Assembly (NCBI GenBank): GCA_905160935.1
Contig: CAJHZI010000678.1
Coordinates: 1,613,001-1,677,000 of the forward strand
Reading direction: 5' to 3'
DNA from: Enchytraeus crypticus
Lineage: Eukaryota; Annelida; Clitellata; Enchytraeida; Enchytraeidae
Length of the DNA: 64,000 nt
Under the pieces are notes generated by a model. That model was not told the DNA's origin. It saw only the letters and a list, made by a program, of their open reading frames with translations, and did not search any database. The first letter of the stretch is position 1. The number at the start of each line of letters is the position of its first letter. The translations under genes and the position numbers were made by a program. This document shows, one piece after another, positions 20,645 through 34,764 of the stretch.

Positions 20645-23600
20645 GTAAGTCCTAAACATTTGTAAATCTATGATTATATAATTTAACTCAGCAGTTAATT
20701 AGGCCTACTTGTAATTCAACTTTTGTCAACTGACTTTTACTTATGAATTATCAAGCAGAAAGTAAAAATAAAAAGTAACATTGAAAATTATATTCTGCGA
20801 GTGCGAATGACATGCAAAGTTCTTTTCTAGGTTGAAATCCTAATGTATAACTAATTTTACGACATTGTATTTACAGTCGGAAATACAATTTTCTAATTAG
20901 TTCGTTTGCAATCAACAATATGATTACATAAATAAAGTAAATGCAATAATAACTATGGGTATTTTCTAAATGTATTTAGTTATTAGAGAATGATGCTGAG
21001 TAAAAGTAGTTCTTAGAGAATGATGCTGAGTAAAAGTAGTTCTTAGAGAATGATGCTGAGTAAAAGTAGTTCGTAGAGAATGATGCTGAGTAAAAGTAGT
21101 TCTTAGAGAATGATGCTGAGTAAAAGTATTTCTTAGAGAATGATGCTGAGAAGGAGTAGTTCTTAGAGAATGATGCTGAGTAAAAGTAGTTCTTAGAGAA
21201 TGATGCTGAGTAAAAGTAGTTCGTAGAGAATGATGCTGAGTAAAAGTAGTTCTTAGAGAATGATGCTGAGTAAAAGTATTTCTTAGAGAATGATGCTGAG
21301 AAGGAGTAGTTCTTAGAGAATGATGCTGAGTAAAAGTAGTTCTTAGAGAATGACGTTGAGTAGAGTGAGTTGTTAGAGAATGATGCTGAGTAAAAGTAGT
21401 TCTTAGAGAATGATGTTGAGTAGAATGAGTTGTTAGAGAATGATGTTGTGTAGATATAGTTCTTAATAAAATGCCATTAGAAACTGACAGAAAGAATCTT
21501 GGTCCTATTGTAGCATTGAGAGCCTAAAATCCATTTTACGATCGGTTTATTCGAATTTGCTGATGCTCTTAGATTTTCATTTTTCTTTCTCTAAGGTCTA
21601 TTTTTCAGTTTACGTAAAGTATTAACAAATCTCTAAGATGGAATCACCATTTATATTGGTTTGGTTTAATTACAAATTAATAGTTTGTATTTATTTGAAA
21701 GTAATTATAGTATATTTGTACTTCATGCCTTAATTTGTGAGAGACACAACACTGTCGAATAGCGTAATTTCGACTATCAAAAGATGTTCAACGTTTTACG
21801 TCCTGACAGTACTATCATATACTATATAATTCTGTACATTTGGAGAGTAATATATTATGCCAAAAGTTCTAACAGTGCTATCTTAATATTTCAAATTTAG
21901 TTCTGACTTTTGATCATTTTGAACAATAGGCTAATGCATTTTTTAAATTGTTAAATGTTTATTCCTGCTGGATCAACTAGTCTTGTTAGATTTTTGAATG
22001 TGGCATTATCATGTCCTCCTCTTTTGTATTCTAATCCATCTTCAACTGTTGCTGTATACTCAGTTCAGTTTAGCTCTTTATTTTCTTCCATATTAAACAA
22101 ACATACTCCTCTTAGAACCTTGGGCGGGATTTAACGCACTCGGTTAAGCTGCGCGTCAGTTGAACGAAGTTAAGCTCCATCGCGCCGGTTAGTACTTGAG
22201 GTCGACCAATGAGGTCGACCACCTTGGAAGACCGAGTGTTGACAGCTTTGAAAGAAAGAAATCCCGAGGGTGTTGGAAGGTTATTCTTAAATCCGCGCCG
22301 GCTACAATTGATGCGTCAATTGTAGCCGGCGTCAAAAAATGCGTCAAGGCAACGATTACTAATAACCATGGAGAGGAATGGAAGATATAACGAAAACTAC
22401 AAAAACAGAAACCAAGAAAGGAAACTACGTAGCACATGCGGTATGTTATGTGTGTAACTATACGAACAAAAAAGAACCATTTATTGTCGTTCAAATCCTA
22501 GGAAGCCTTATATTTCTGAAGAAATCCTTAAACAAAAATCTGAACGTCCCAAAATTCTCTCGCACTTACTGTTAGCAAGTCCTTTAGACTTCAATCTCGC
22601 TCTCTCTCTCTACTTCGCAGTCTTCAACTGGCTCCCTGTTAATCAGCGCATAAAATTTAAAATAGCAATATTAGCTTTCAAAACTCTGCGATTTTGCAAG
22701 CCTTCATACTTATATGAAATTCTTCTTCCATATCGTCCCTCACGTGCACTTCGCTCCACCGATGCCAATCTTCTCTCAGTTCCAAATATTCTCACGTCAT
22801 TGGGCAGTCGTTCATTTTCTTATGCAGCACCCACAATCTGGAAGTATTTACGTATTTATCTTCGCTCTTGTTCTTCTCTTTCAGCTTTTTCTAGTAAACT
22901 TAAGACTTACCTTTTCCAAATGTATTTTAATCGATCTACCCTGACCATTTTTGATCACCAGACCGGCGTTCGATTAGGACCTTACTTCTCCTCAGCACAT
23001 TTCTTTTGCAGATTGATCTGGGTGAATTGATCTGTAGTGATGTGTGCTGTGGAGACGTCTCTGGCATTATCCTTGGATGAGGAAAGGACGTTAAACCTTT
23101 AATATCATTATTATTCATGTGTGCAAATTTAATTATGACTAATTTAAATATGACTAATTTTTGTATCTTTTTAGACTAAATGGATCTCTATATTGTAACA
23201 AATATTGCTCGATTTTGACATTATTAGTTGAATGGTTATAAAAAAAACCTTAATTTGATAGTCTGCCCTGGTGTTAACACACAGTGCCGTGCCGGGCTTG
23301 CATTACTTGACACTCTTAACAGCTTCTTGGCGCTGATCCAAGTTTGTTGCGACGTTTCTATTTGCCCGTAATTGTAAAACTAATACAAAATATAAAGCCC
23401 GTTATACAATTTGAGTGCGTTTTGTTAATAAAAATAAAAAGCTATCAATTCTCGCACGAGTTTCATTACAAAACTCTGATGCTACTCTATCTCTAGTAGC
23501 AAGCAAATGCAGGTATCTCTGAAATGTGATGACATGTTTTAACTGTCAATTGGCCTTCTTGTCAAGTTCTTGGTTGTCTGACTCACTCTGTCAACTGTAG

Positions 23601-26600
23601 GATTGTCACCACTTTTTCCATTCCTCTATAGATCAAAGGTTATTTTTTCATAGTCCATACTTCAAGAAAGCAATGTGAACTATTAGCTTAGTGATTGTGA
23701 AGCAGTAAACTTCGTTTATAGTTTTATTACTTATATCTTCTATGAACCAATTGAATTGACATCGTCACGCAAACCTTCATTCCTCTAGTACCCTTCATCG
23801 GACTAATTGCCCGGATTTTGGCACGCACCGTTTATGAACCACCCACATGCTGCTCATCGGTTTTGATTCTTCAGATTTTATATCTTCAGAATTATAGAAT
23901 CTGTTTTTGAATTTTTGAATTGAAAATTGAATTGTTAGATTCAATGTTTTTGGACAAACAAAAGCTAAAGTAAATCAAGAAAATCTTTGAAGAACAAGAA
24001 CAAGCAAAATGTTATTAGAGCTCAGTGATACTATTAGCAGTAGTTAATTGATTATATTCAGGGTTTTAACCACCAATTAGGATTTTTTAAACTTGATTTC
24101 TGTAGTCTATATATTAAGATTTTTTAAACTTGATTTCTGTAGTCTACAGTATATATTGCGTCTTTGTATTTGATCCACGTGCAAAAAAATATTTGGTGCC
24201 TAAGTATTTTCTTTAAATGCTTCATAGTCACGACACGTCTCAACAGCTATTACTATTATTATTATTACGCTATTCTGAATTTTAATCTTGAGTTTAAAGT
24301 GATAATCTGCTTGCAAAATAGATATAAATAGGATTCTATATTTGCAATGCGCATTCTCCAATTGGATCAAGAATTGAGGCCTGAATTATAAGGACAAATA
24401 AATAAAAAGTACGTTAACAAAAGATTTTAAAAGCAAGAACAATTTGAAACCTGATTAGAACAAATCAATTTATATTATATTTAATACAGACTTATACAGT
24501 GTTAATAAAAATGATGTCACCAATGAAATCATGAAAATACCAAAAATAACCGACATATTTTCGATAAAATTATTTTAGATTATTAACCTAGTTAATTACA
24601 AGAGTAACTTATAAGCGAAAGTTGTTGGGTTCGAACTTCAGCCGAAAAATATACCATGGACTGCCAACACACGCTGTCAATATTCACTATGTCGCATTAA
24701 TACGTGAACAGACATCGTCACGCAAACCTCCATTCCTCTAGTACCCTTCATTGGACTAATTGCCCAGATTTTGGCACGCACCGTTTATGGACCACCCAAA
24801 TGCTGCTCATCGGTTTTGATTTGGTTGCGTAGTGCTAGATAATGTCATGAACAACAGTGGCACTCTAATCGTATTGTTGTTGTTGCATTGGATTAATATG
24901 TTATCTATTCATAAAGCAGTGGAGTACATAATCGTCAGCCATTGTCAGTAATTGTCACTGCCATAGGCGATGTCGGTTAGAATTATCACCGCGTAACAGT
25001 ATGCGTGGGTTCAGTTCCTGGGCTCGCTCGTCACTGATATCGTTTTCGAGAAATGACGCTGATGTTAACATGGGCTTTACAGCTTATTACTGCATTTTGC
25101 GGAATATTCTACACGCTTTCTACAATTAAACAATTAATTGAGATTTGTTGTTGGAGTTAAGAGTCGTCTATGAATTGTGACCGCATATATACCAAAGAAC
25201 TCCCTACTCCTAGAGCGACCAGACTGATAAAGCGAATTTATGCCTCTAGTTTACTAAGGGGCAACTAAGCATCATGTCGTCAGGAACTTGCCTAAATGGC
25301 ATTGTGGCAGCATCACATATTGAACCTTTGTTTCCATTCTCTTTTTGCGTTACCTTTGACAACGCAAAAAAGGGAATTCTCATTTCCCATTTTGTTCCAT
25401 TGCTTTGGTTTTTTTATTTAATCATTGTAACTCTAAATCTGGAATTTGAGAGATTGAATAGCTTTTCAGATAAATCATAATTTGGCTTGTTCCTTAATTA
25501 CGCTCGCACGCACACACACACGCACTCACACAGAGATATGCTGTCTTTTAACAAAGTGCAGGAAACAAGTTTTGTCACTTTCTTAGGAATTATAGGCATG
25601 CAGATTTCGATTTAAGAATTGCTAATGCGCAGTATAATTCTCTTTGTGGTATAAAATGCGTGGTTTGCTGCGTCGCACTTTCAAGATGGAGACTTATGTA
25701 CCAGGCGATCTTTGAAGCAGAATAATTCGAGAATATATATTGTAACTAGAAAGGCTGGTTTTTTATCGTGTCGTAATACTTAAAAAGAGACCATTTCATG
25801 AGCTACCAAAGCCGTGAGCAAGGATTTCTTCTTCTACACCATGAATTCACTCGTTAGACAATGAAATTTGACCAAACTCGATTTTTTGAAACTTTAATTA
25901 AAACTGTTTTGATAATATTAGCTTATAATCAAAACATAAAATCCTCGAATTTTGCAGCTGGTCCGTCTCTGACAATATTCTTAAGTACGGAAGCATACAC
26001 TAAGATTTGCTCCAGCCATTTAATGTGAACACAATGATGATGATGTGAGGTTAGACAGTATTGTTAGACATTTCAGCGAAGTCTTGATGAACGTTTCCAG
26101 TGCCTCAAGTGCTCCAGCATTGCTAAGCCTCTACTTGTCAGGAGGTCAATATTCTGAAGGTCTTCATGGACCTTCTATGGGTAGCGATCCAGATCAATGT
26201 CATTCTTATTCAATCCAGTAGTCGAATCTTGCCTGAATTTAACTTAATACCAGATTCTTTATGAGAAACCGCATTGGTGGCAGCTGTTGAAACTTAGATG
26301 AGTAGCTGTAGATCTCTGATGATTATCTGCTGACCCCTGGATGAACTGCTGTAAACCTATAAGTGGTTAGCTGCTGACCCTTGGATGAGCGGCTATGCCT
26401 CCGTGCAAGTAGCTGCTGACATCTGAATTATTATAGCTGTTGACACACGGACTATTTAACCCTTTTGTGAGCTATGATCTTGTTCAATAAGATTTATAGT
26501 TTGGCATCATTGCATCAGTTTGGTCAGCATTGCGGTTGTCGTGCTGAAGTCGCTGAACCACCAACTGAAAGTTTTGATCTAATTTTTGGATTTTAGCGAG

Positions 26601-29600
26601 ACAATTACGCTGAAAAAATGCTGATATTAGGAATTCCTTTCTAGTGTAGTAGTCACTAAGGGTTGTCAGGCATATGTATAGTCACTTTATATTGACGTGA
26701 CAAGTGATCGGATCAATTACATCCTCACCAGAGTTCAAATTATTTCGATGCATAGAAAACCTTTTAAATAAAGAAATCGATTTAGATCTTCCGGACTATT
26801 TAGATTTCGAACGATTGCTTATAAATACATTATCTCAGCAGAAGACTTTAAAATCTACGTCTGAAAGGACATTCGTTTGGTGAGCGCCTGAACTCCAGAA
26901 ATTGCTGCGAAATTATATAATCCCGACCCTAATTAAACTGGGATTCAAGAGAAGATGATGATGATCTCAGTAAAGACTCTGCGGAAAGATTAGATATTTT
27001 GATCTTCTTGACATAGTATTAACCAATTATGCGCCTATTTGTTAATACAAATCTTCAGCTGATTTGCACTATAGTGCTTAACACTTCTTCGTATACCGTC
27101 TTCACATTTAATTTTTTCTTTAAATTGTGTTAGTCTTTAATTACTTTCATTTGTGTCTACCAATTTATGTTGAAATAAAGATTGTATATAAGATCTCTAC
27201 TCGAGACAATTTATCTGTAGAAAGCCAGTTCTGTTAGATTCTGTACATAAATGTGTTATGGACAAAGTAGCAGAAATGACAGAAATTGCAGAAACAAAAT
27301 ACAGAAACGATAAATATGAAGGGGAGATGACAAAAGACAAAGAATTTAATATAAATTCAACTGTCTGCAGCGATTATGTCATCGTAAATTAAAAATTTTA
27401 GTCTAATAAAATTCTTTTTCTAGTCCTCTAATTTCTGCCAATAAGTCAATCTCCATAAAAGTAGCAACAAATTCCTATTCACTTTCCTCATAATATTGTC
27501 TTTTCCACTTCCGGAATTGTCCGTCATTCGAAGAGATGGTTCCTAAACATAAACAGCAGTACAGATTTGTGGGCCTACAGTTTGTTACCCCGACAGAGTA
27601 AATAAATTATGAAATTATGACATGAGTTCAAAGCACAAAGCATTGTGATGAGTCACGCTCCTTTATCTTTTCTCGTTACGAAATTGTATGTCTACACAGC
27701 TGCGTAACATCTCAGTTCATTCAATACGGCGCCAACATTGAACATGGGGTTTATGACCCTATTTCGAGTTTTAGACCCTCATTTAGAATTTGGACCATTT
27801 TTCTTAATATCTATACTCTCCCCCGCCTCGCAAAAAGGCTGCTACTCATTGTTGGATCTTTTAAAATTTTCCAAGAGACTTCCAAACAACTGGAGTGTTT
27901 ATAAACGATATGGTAGTCCTGAAGAAGAGCACCAATGGATCCCGTCAACAGTAGTGGGCCTCGATAGTGGACCCCATTAGCCTAGTAGACCCCTTAGTAC
28001 CAGTGGACCCATTAGCCTAGTAGACCTCATCAGTACCAGTGGACCCATTAGCCTAGTAGACCCCATCAGCACCAGTGGACTCATCAGTGGACCCCATCAG
28101 TGGACTCCATCAACACCAGTGGACTTCACCAATGCACCCCGTCAGCGCTGGTGGACCCCATCGTCAAAATTTTGGCACCGTCAACTAGCATTCCGTTATG
28201 TCAGCATTCAACGATCGCAGACATAACCTAGATATGTGCACCTCTGATGAGACGTAATAATAGCACAAGCACACTTACGACTGTTATTATATCGTTGTTG
28301 TTGAGCCCACTTTATTTTCCGTTAAAGAAAGTGCGCAGTCTTTATTCTATGGCAGGCATCGACATCTACACAACAATTATTTCACAGCGCAACCCTTAGC
28401 GGAGCTTTGTCACGAAATGATTATGTAAAGCATATATTAAAATTCAGAACATTCCAGGGTTATTCGTCGTTAATTTGAACTATGCTTTTGCCTTTCGCCT
28501 CGAAATAGTTTGTTAACTTAACTCTTTGCCAGTCATATCAGAATATCTTGATAAGATTAATATAATTTACCAGCAGAGAAAGCCATTAAAGAAATCAATT
28601 AAAATTCCGTTTGCTACCGGTATTTAATAATTAGAATTTAATATTTACAAAATCTGAAGTTGTTGTTTAGAAAAATGTATCAAAGAGTCTGATTTTAAGC
28701 CACGATTAAAATATCTTATTCGGCAGCTATCTATAGGCAAGTCAACAGATACAGGAAAAAATTTATATAAAAGTTCAATCCGGTCTATTTTACTCTGCTC
28801 TCCTAATTTTGTTGACCTAATCTAATGCACGATGCAATGTTAATAAGAACAGGATCAATAATTGATAATTATCACCGAATGCGCATGTTTACTGCTCTCT
28901 GAATTCCTCGGCATAGTAAAGAACATCACCAAAGCTAACGTCCAAAGGCCTTAAAGATCTACTGCTACATTTGGTTAAAGAGTACGTGTCATTGAATTTT
29001 TAAAATATTAAACTTATTAAGCACATATGGGACCAATTATTTAGCAAAATCTTAGAGACAGAAAAAGAGCGAGAAATATATATGGAAAGAGAGAGATACA
29101 TAAAGATTGCATGAAAGAGAGACAGATGAACTTAACAGTTTACTTTGACTTTTCGAATTGTGATGGACAGTGCTGTTAATGTACTGTACATACTGTCAAT
29201 ACGTGGTTTTTCAATAAATTTCTTATATTCAATTTATATTCACTTAATAATTTCCGTACATACTTGCTGTTTGGCTGTAGGACCCGGTCTAATGGGAATT
29301 TATTGATTGAAAAGTAGTTAATTCAGTCTTTTATATATAAAACTTCAGGTTCACATAAACACACACACACACACACACACACTCTCTCTCTCTCTCTCTC
29401 TCTCTCCATCTATCTATCTATCTGTCTATCTACCTGCCTGGCTGCCTGACTATCTGTATGTCTGACTGTCTGTCTGTCTGTCTGTCTATCAACATTACTT
29501 ACACGCCTAAATGAAACAGTAGATGAATTTTTAATAGTATCTGGCTTAACTTGATTATAAGTGAATACAACAGGAAAATGGTCTGACGGCCAGTGAGATA

Positions 29601-32600
29601 AAATAGTAACCCTTAAAGGATCAACAGCAGAGAGACTTGGTGTAATAACAACATCAAGTGTATGATTGCCAATATGAGTAGCAACATTCACATGTTGAAC
29701 AGCATTACAAGAGGACAGCAAAGTATTAAACTGCTGAGTTAAGGGATCAAGAGGATTATCAAGGTGAATGTTGAGGTCACCTATAATCACAGAGTCTGAT
29801 TTAGAAGTAGTAAGGAAGGAGAGTAGGGTAGAAAACTCCGATAAAAAGAGAGAGAAAGGTTTGACATAGGGGGAAGAAGATGGTCGTCGATACACTGCAA
29901 CAACATGCAGAGTACATGTGCTAAATTTACTAGTGACTGAAATTGCTTCAAATTAAGAAAATTTATGAAAGTCATTGCTAAGAAGGGTAAAGGGCTTCCT
30001 TAGTAGAAGAGCAACTCCACCACCCTTAGCACCAGATATCCTAGAGTCACGATTTGCAATAAACATATCATAACCTGGAGGAAGAATAGACATCAGTTCA
30101 GAAGAAGTAGTTATAGAGGATAGCCAAGTTTCACTGATAGCAAAACAGTCAAACTTGTGAGTCTCAGCCAAATCATGCAAAGCAATGATATGGTCTGAGT
30201 TAGAGAGGGATCCGATGTTAAGAGAACAAAGAGAAATATTGCTTCGAAGAGAATTAACCGGAATTCTCGATCGAAACATGCTTACAAAACTGGCAAATCA
30301 GTAATTGTAAACAATGCAGACAGTACAATATAAATTACAATATAGTTATACACAAATTACATAAAAAATACAAATATGCAATAATTAACTAACGATCAAA
30401 ACGTAAACACTATAACTTTAACAATTTAAACACTAAAATCAATATAAAATAACGTGTAACGGATCAACTATAACGGTAAAATAACGGTCAAAACTGCAAA
30501 TTGATTTTTCAACAAAATAACTATATAATAGATTAACAATATAACATAGAACTATGAACTAAGTTAAAAGTACGCCAATGAATTTAATCAAGTCTAAAAC
30601 TATTCACTCAAGATGCTAAATTTAATTAAAATTCTATTAATTTATTGTAAATCAATAAATAAACAGTCCTGTCAACACATTGCGTCACGCAGCTAATAAC
30701 TTTTAGCTAATATGCCATATTTCTTTTGTTTTTCAGTTAAGCACATGAATATATGAGAGAGAATATAAAATTAAAAACTGTGCAAAGTAAATTATAACTT
30801 TTAATATAAAAATGTATGTGTTTATACCGCGTTTCTATTGTTAGTCGGTTGTTCACATTATGAACACATGAGACTTTTAATCCTCTTATGCTGTTGCTGT
30901 TATCCAGTTACATCATGAACACGTGAGACTTTTAGACCTCCTATGCTGTTGTTGTTATCCAGTTACCCACATCATGAACACATTAAACGTTTAATCCTCT
31001 TGTGTTGTTGTTGTTATTCAGTTACCCACATCATGAACACATGAGACTTTTAATCCTCTTGTGTTGTTGTTGTTTTCCAGTTACCCACATCATGAACCTG
31101 CTGTGGACAGAGAAGCAGGTGAGTGACGGATCAGTGGATATAAAGGGAATTCCCGGAGATCCGGCAGATTGGGTTAATAAAACAGTCAAATACTATTCCA
31201 TATCCTACTACTCGGATGATTTTTCCAGGAGAGTTTCTCGACGGGTAGCCCTGGGGTTCAATTACGGGCGCAGGCAGGTTTTCTTCAGTGACGGGGGTTT
31301 CAAGCAGCTGTACGGGATAACGCTGGCTGATACCAAAGAGATTCCCTATACATACAACGTCACCATGCATACCGTCTACACTGGGACGTCTTCTCAGGTA
31401 GATAGAACATGCATTGTTGGGCAATAATTAGCAATAAAATAAAAATACAGTAGAGGGTTCGCTAACTCAAACAATCAATCAATTATAATGCTCCACAATA
31501 CGCTAAATTAGAGGTTAACCATCCAAGGAGAGTCGAATGGGTGCCAATGGCCGTTAAAGATTAATAAATTTAGACGTCTGCAAGTATCAAATTTGACAGG
31601 CTAATGGATCGCCCATGAACTGCATAGAGGTTTTGCTCTGAATAATTTAAAAATAATAATAATAATTGACTAAAAAAATTAAATAAATGAAATACTTGAT
31701 TTGATCTTATAATAATTATATGCCCACACTAGGAACCGCAAACATCCGGCATATTGTGCCATCTAGTACAAGTTCGTAGTAAACTAATTCCACTCGACAT
31801 TGGCAGATATTAGCAGCATCTTAAAACTACTCAATAAGATTATTCGTCAGCCTGAAATGTCCTGATGGCTTAATGGTGCAATGCGATGATACCTTAAAAT
31901 TCAGTTGGATTTAATTGAGAATTTCAAAGTTTCTGATTCAAAGCTAGCTTTCAAATTCAATAAAAATAGATTCCAACGTCGCTTAGTGAATAGTAAAATT
32001 TCTAAACAATTGTTTAACCTACAATAGATGCGCAAGTGATCTGCTGATCTTGACGAGTTTAGTAACTACGAGCATAAGATAAACAGAATAGGTACGAAAT
32101 ACCTATGAAAATTAAATCTGAAATTTCTAAGAATACTTATAATTACTATGGAATACATAATTAAGTTTTAGTTAGCATTATGAATTATGACGAATAGGTG
32201 AATGGGCTGGCAGTGGATTGGCTATCAAACAGTATTTACTGGACCGATGCGCTGTATCAGTGGATCATAGTGGCCAATTCCTCGACTCTGAACGTCTACA
32301 ATCATCTCGTGGTGGCGGGGTTGGATAAACCCATGGGCATAGCCGTCTACCCTCAGAAAGGGTCAGTAATGACTGGTTTCTTTAGAAACATGTTTTTTAT
32401 CTCGCTTTTAGATTGATTGATTACAGATTGAAAAATTGTTTTTTGATTGATTGATTGATGGATTGTTTGATTACAGAAGGAATAATTTTGCTTATTTGAT
32501 TAATTGGTTGATGAATTGCTTATTTGATTGATTGATTGGTTTGTTGTTGATTGATTGATTGAATGAATGCTTATTTAATTGATTGATTGGTTTGTTCGTT

Positions 32601-34710
32601 GATTGCTTGATTGAATGATTGCTTATTTGATTGATTGATTGCTTATTTGATTGATTAATTGATTGATTTATTGATTGATGACTGATTGATTGATTACATG
32701 ATTGATGAACTAAGTCATTGTTGATTGATCAGTTTGATGTTCTGGACTGACCTGGGAGCCGTGCCTAAGATCGAGAGAGCCTCGCTGGCTGGAGAGAACC
32801 GCGAGGTGTTTGTAAATCAGGGCATTGATCGACCGATGGGTCTAACGATAGACTACAACGACGAGCGACTCTACTGGGTGGATGACGCCAGGAGTTCAAT
32901 TGAATGCATTGGACTGGATGGATCAGACAGGATGTCCATCAGTCTCGTGGAGCAGAATATACTGGATGCTAAGCTCTTCGGGATCGCTACATTCAGAGTA
33001 CGTGGAAGGAAATTTTAATTATAAACACGCATTATAATGAAATGATCAACTATGTTGATATTTATCACTTTTTATTCTACATGTTTAAACCGTTAGACAA
33101 TTTAGTCTATTTTCAGTATAGCCAGTCCAGTGAATGTCCGAGATTTTACTCTCAGATCAGCGCGGCTGGGATTCGAACCCAAGAGAGTTTAATTCACCTC
33201 GAGATCTGTCATTTAAACCTTCATAACGTTACCCCTACGCTATTGAGACATTGCATGTATAAGCTTATATTTTACGTTCTGCAAAATGGTAAGTACATAT
33301 TCCTACTAACTGTTGATCAGCAGGTTGACTATTTCATGAAGACTAGGCCTTTATATCAACTTTAATGCAGTTTGGGAAACGACGGCTACTGATGTGGTTT
33401 ACTGTTGCTTGCACTGCTGTTGTTTATAGGCGCAACATGTGCAGTCTATGACTGATCTACTCTAAAGTAGCCCGCACAAATCTGACAAATTTAAAACTAC
33501 TCTCACTTAAATACTACCATTTTAACTGAATCGCTACAATATTCGTTGTCAATCTCGTGATTCAAGAAAATTAGAGAATATTGACTTGTGTCTATTGATG
33601 GTCATCATTATCATCATCAGTCCCTTGCGTTCTGAAGAGAACATAGGGCGGCAACATTCCTCCATTCTCTTCCGTCTTTGCAACCATCTCAGCATCTTCC
33701 CATGAAATGTTCAAATTCTTCAAATCTTTGTTGATCGTTTTGAAGCAAATACTTCTAGGTCTATTGAAGATAGTCAAATTAAATAACTCAAAAGCACACG
33801 GCTTATTAGTTTTTCGTGTAGTTAGACAGATGTCAGTTTTCCTCTGATGAGCTCTATTTATCATCATTAATCAGGCAGAGTCTTTAGATTTATGGAAACC
33901 ATTTTTCCTTGATACACCTTGGAATCTATAACTGAACACTCACGCACCGAGATTTATCTTATCTCTTGTAGCTCAATTTCGAAAATATCATCAGCAATTA
34001 AATGAACCAAATTTGCTGTATTATTCGCATTTCCAGTGACTGCGACATCTCAAGCGCAGCGCTGTTTTTGGTTATTTAATCGATTTCTGTTATTTCCTTG
34101 AAACTTTAAGCTGGTCTTCGCAAACCTAAATTCCTGTTTTAAAGGTTTATCAGCATCATCATCATCATCATCATCCTCCTCCTCATCATCATCACCATCA
34201 TCATCATTTTCACTTTATTCCCAGTTTAACTAAAGCTGGGAATTAAAAACTTTTGTAGCAATTTCTGAAGCCTAGACGCTCACCAACCGAATGCCCTTTT
34301 TACGTTGGTTAGAATCTTTGGATCTTAGTGCTTCGTGACCTTTTACGACCGGTACAGTTCACGTGTAGTCTATATTTCAGCAAAACTGGAAGCAACACGG
34401 ATAACACTCCTGTTTTATATATGTTAATTGCATTATTGAAATCATTTTTAGGTACTATTTTATTTGCTATAGGATTACATATTCATAGCGGATCAAGCAA
34501 ACTTAAGCATACGCGTATTCAACAGAACGACCACTGAATACATCAGCTCAACCCCTGCTGGCATATTTATAGGCGACGACGGGATACCTTATGACGTCAT
34601 GATGTACGATGAGGAAAATCAGAAACTTACCCCGTGTAAGTGCTGAAATGTTAATTGAAATTAATTTGTCAAATACTTTATCTATTAATTACGATATATA
34701 TATATATATA

Positions 34711-34764
<54 letters not shown>

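Larger units (their letters stand above)
20645..31080 (+). other. Receptor intron 1 (10.4 kb)
   Basis: Holds the 30-bp minisatellite, a 5S SINE, a CR1/L2-like LINE end, two family D repeats, one family 1 SINE, degenerate 30- and 45-bp repeats, a LINE endonuclease fragment and the repeated acceptor at its 3' end; each is listed separately. Stretches 21480-22120, 23110-23740, 25090-26280, 26970-27940 and 28170-29340 show nothing I recognise. Confidence 0.8.

Noticed and set aside
22160-22245. Possible 5S rRNA gene
   Set aside because: Only the 3' half resembles 5S and it is followed by a body shared with other dispersed copies; it is a 5S-derived SINE.
31131-31424. 97-codon antisense frame over receptor exon 2
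   Set aside because: Shadow of the exon; the plus strand has the blade motifs and consistent phases.
34483-34635. Acceptor at 34482 for receptor exon 5
   Set aside because: It breaks phase with exon 4; the acceptor at 34472 restores phase and a sensible blade sequence.
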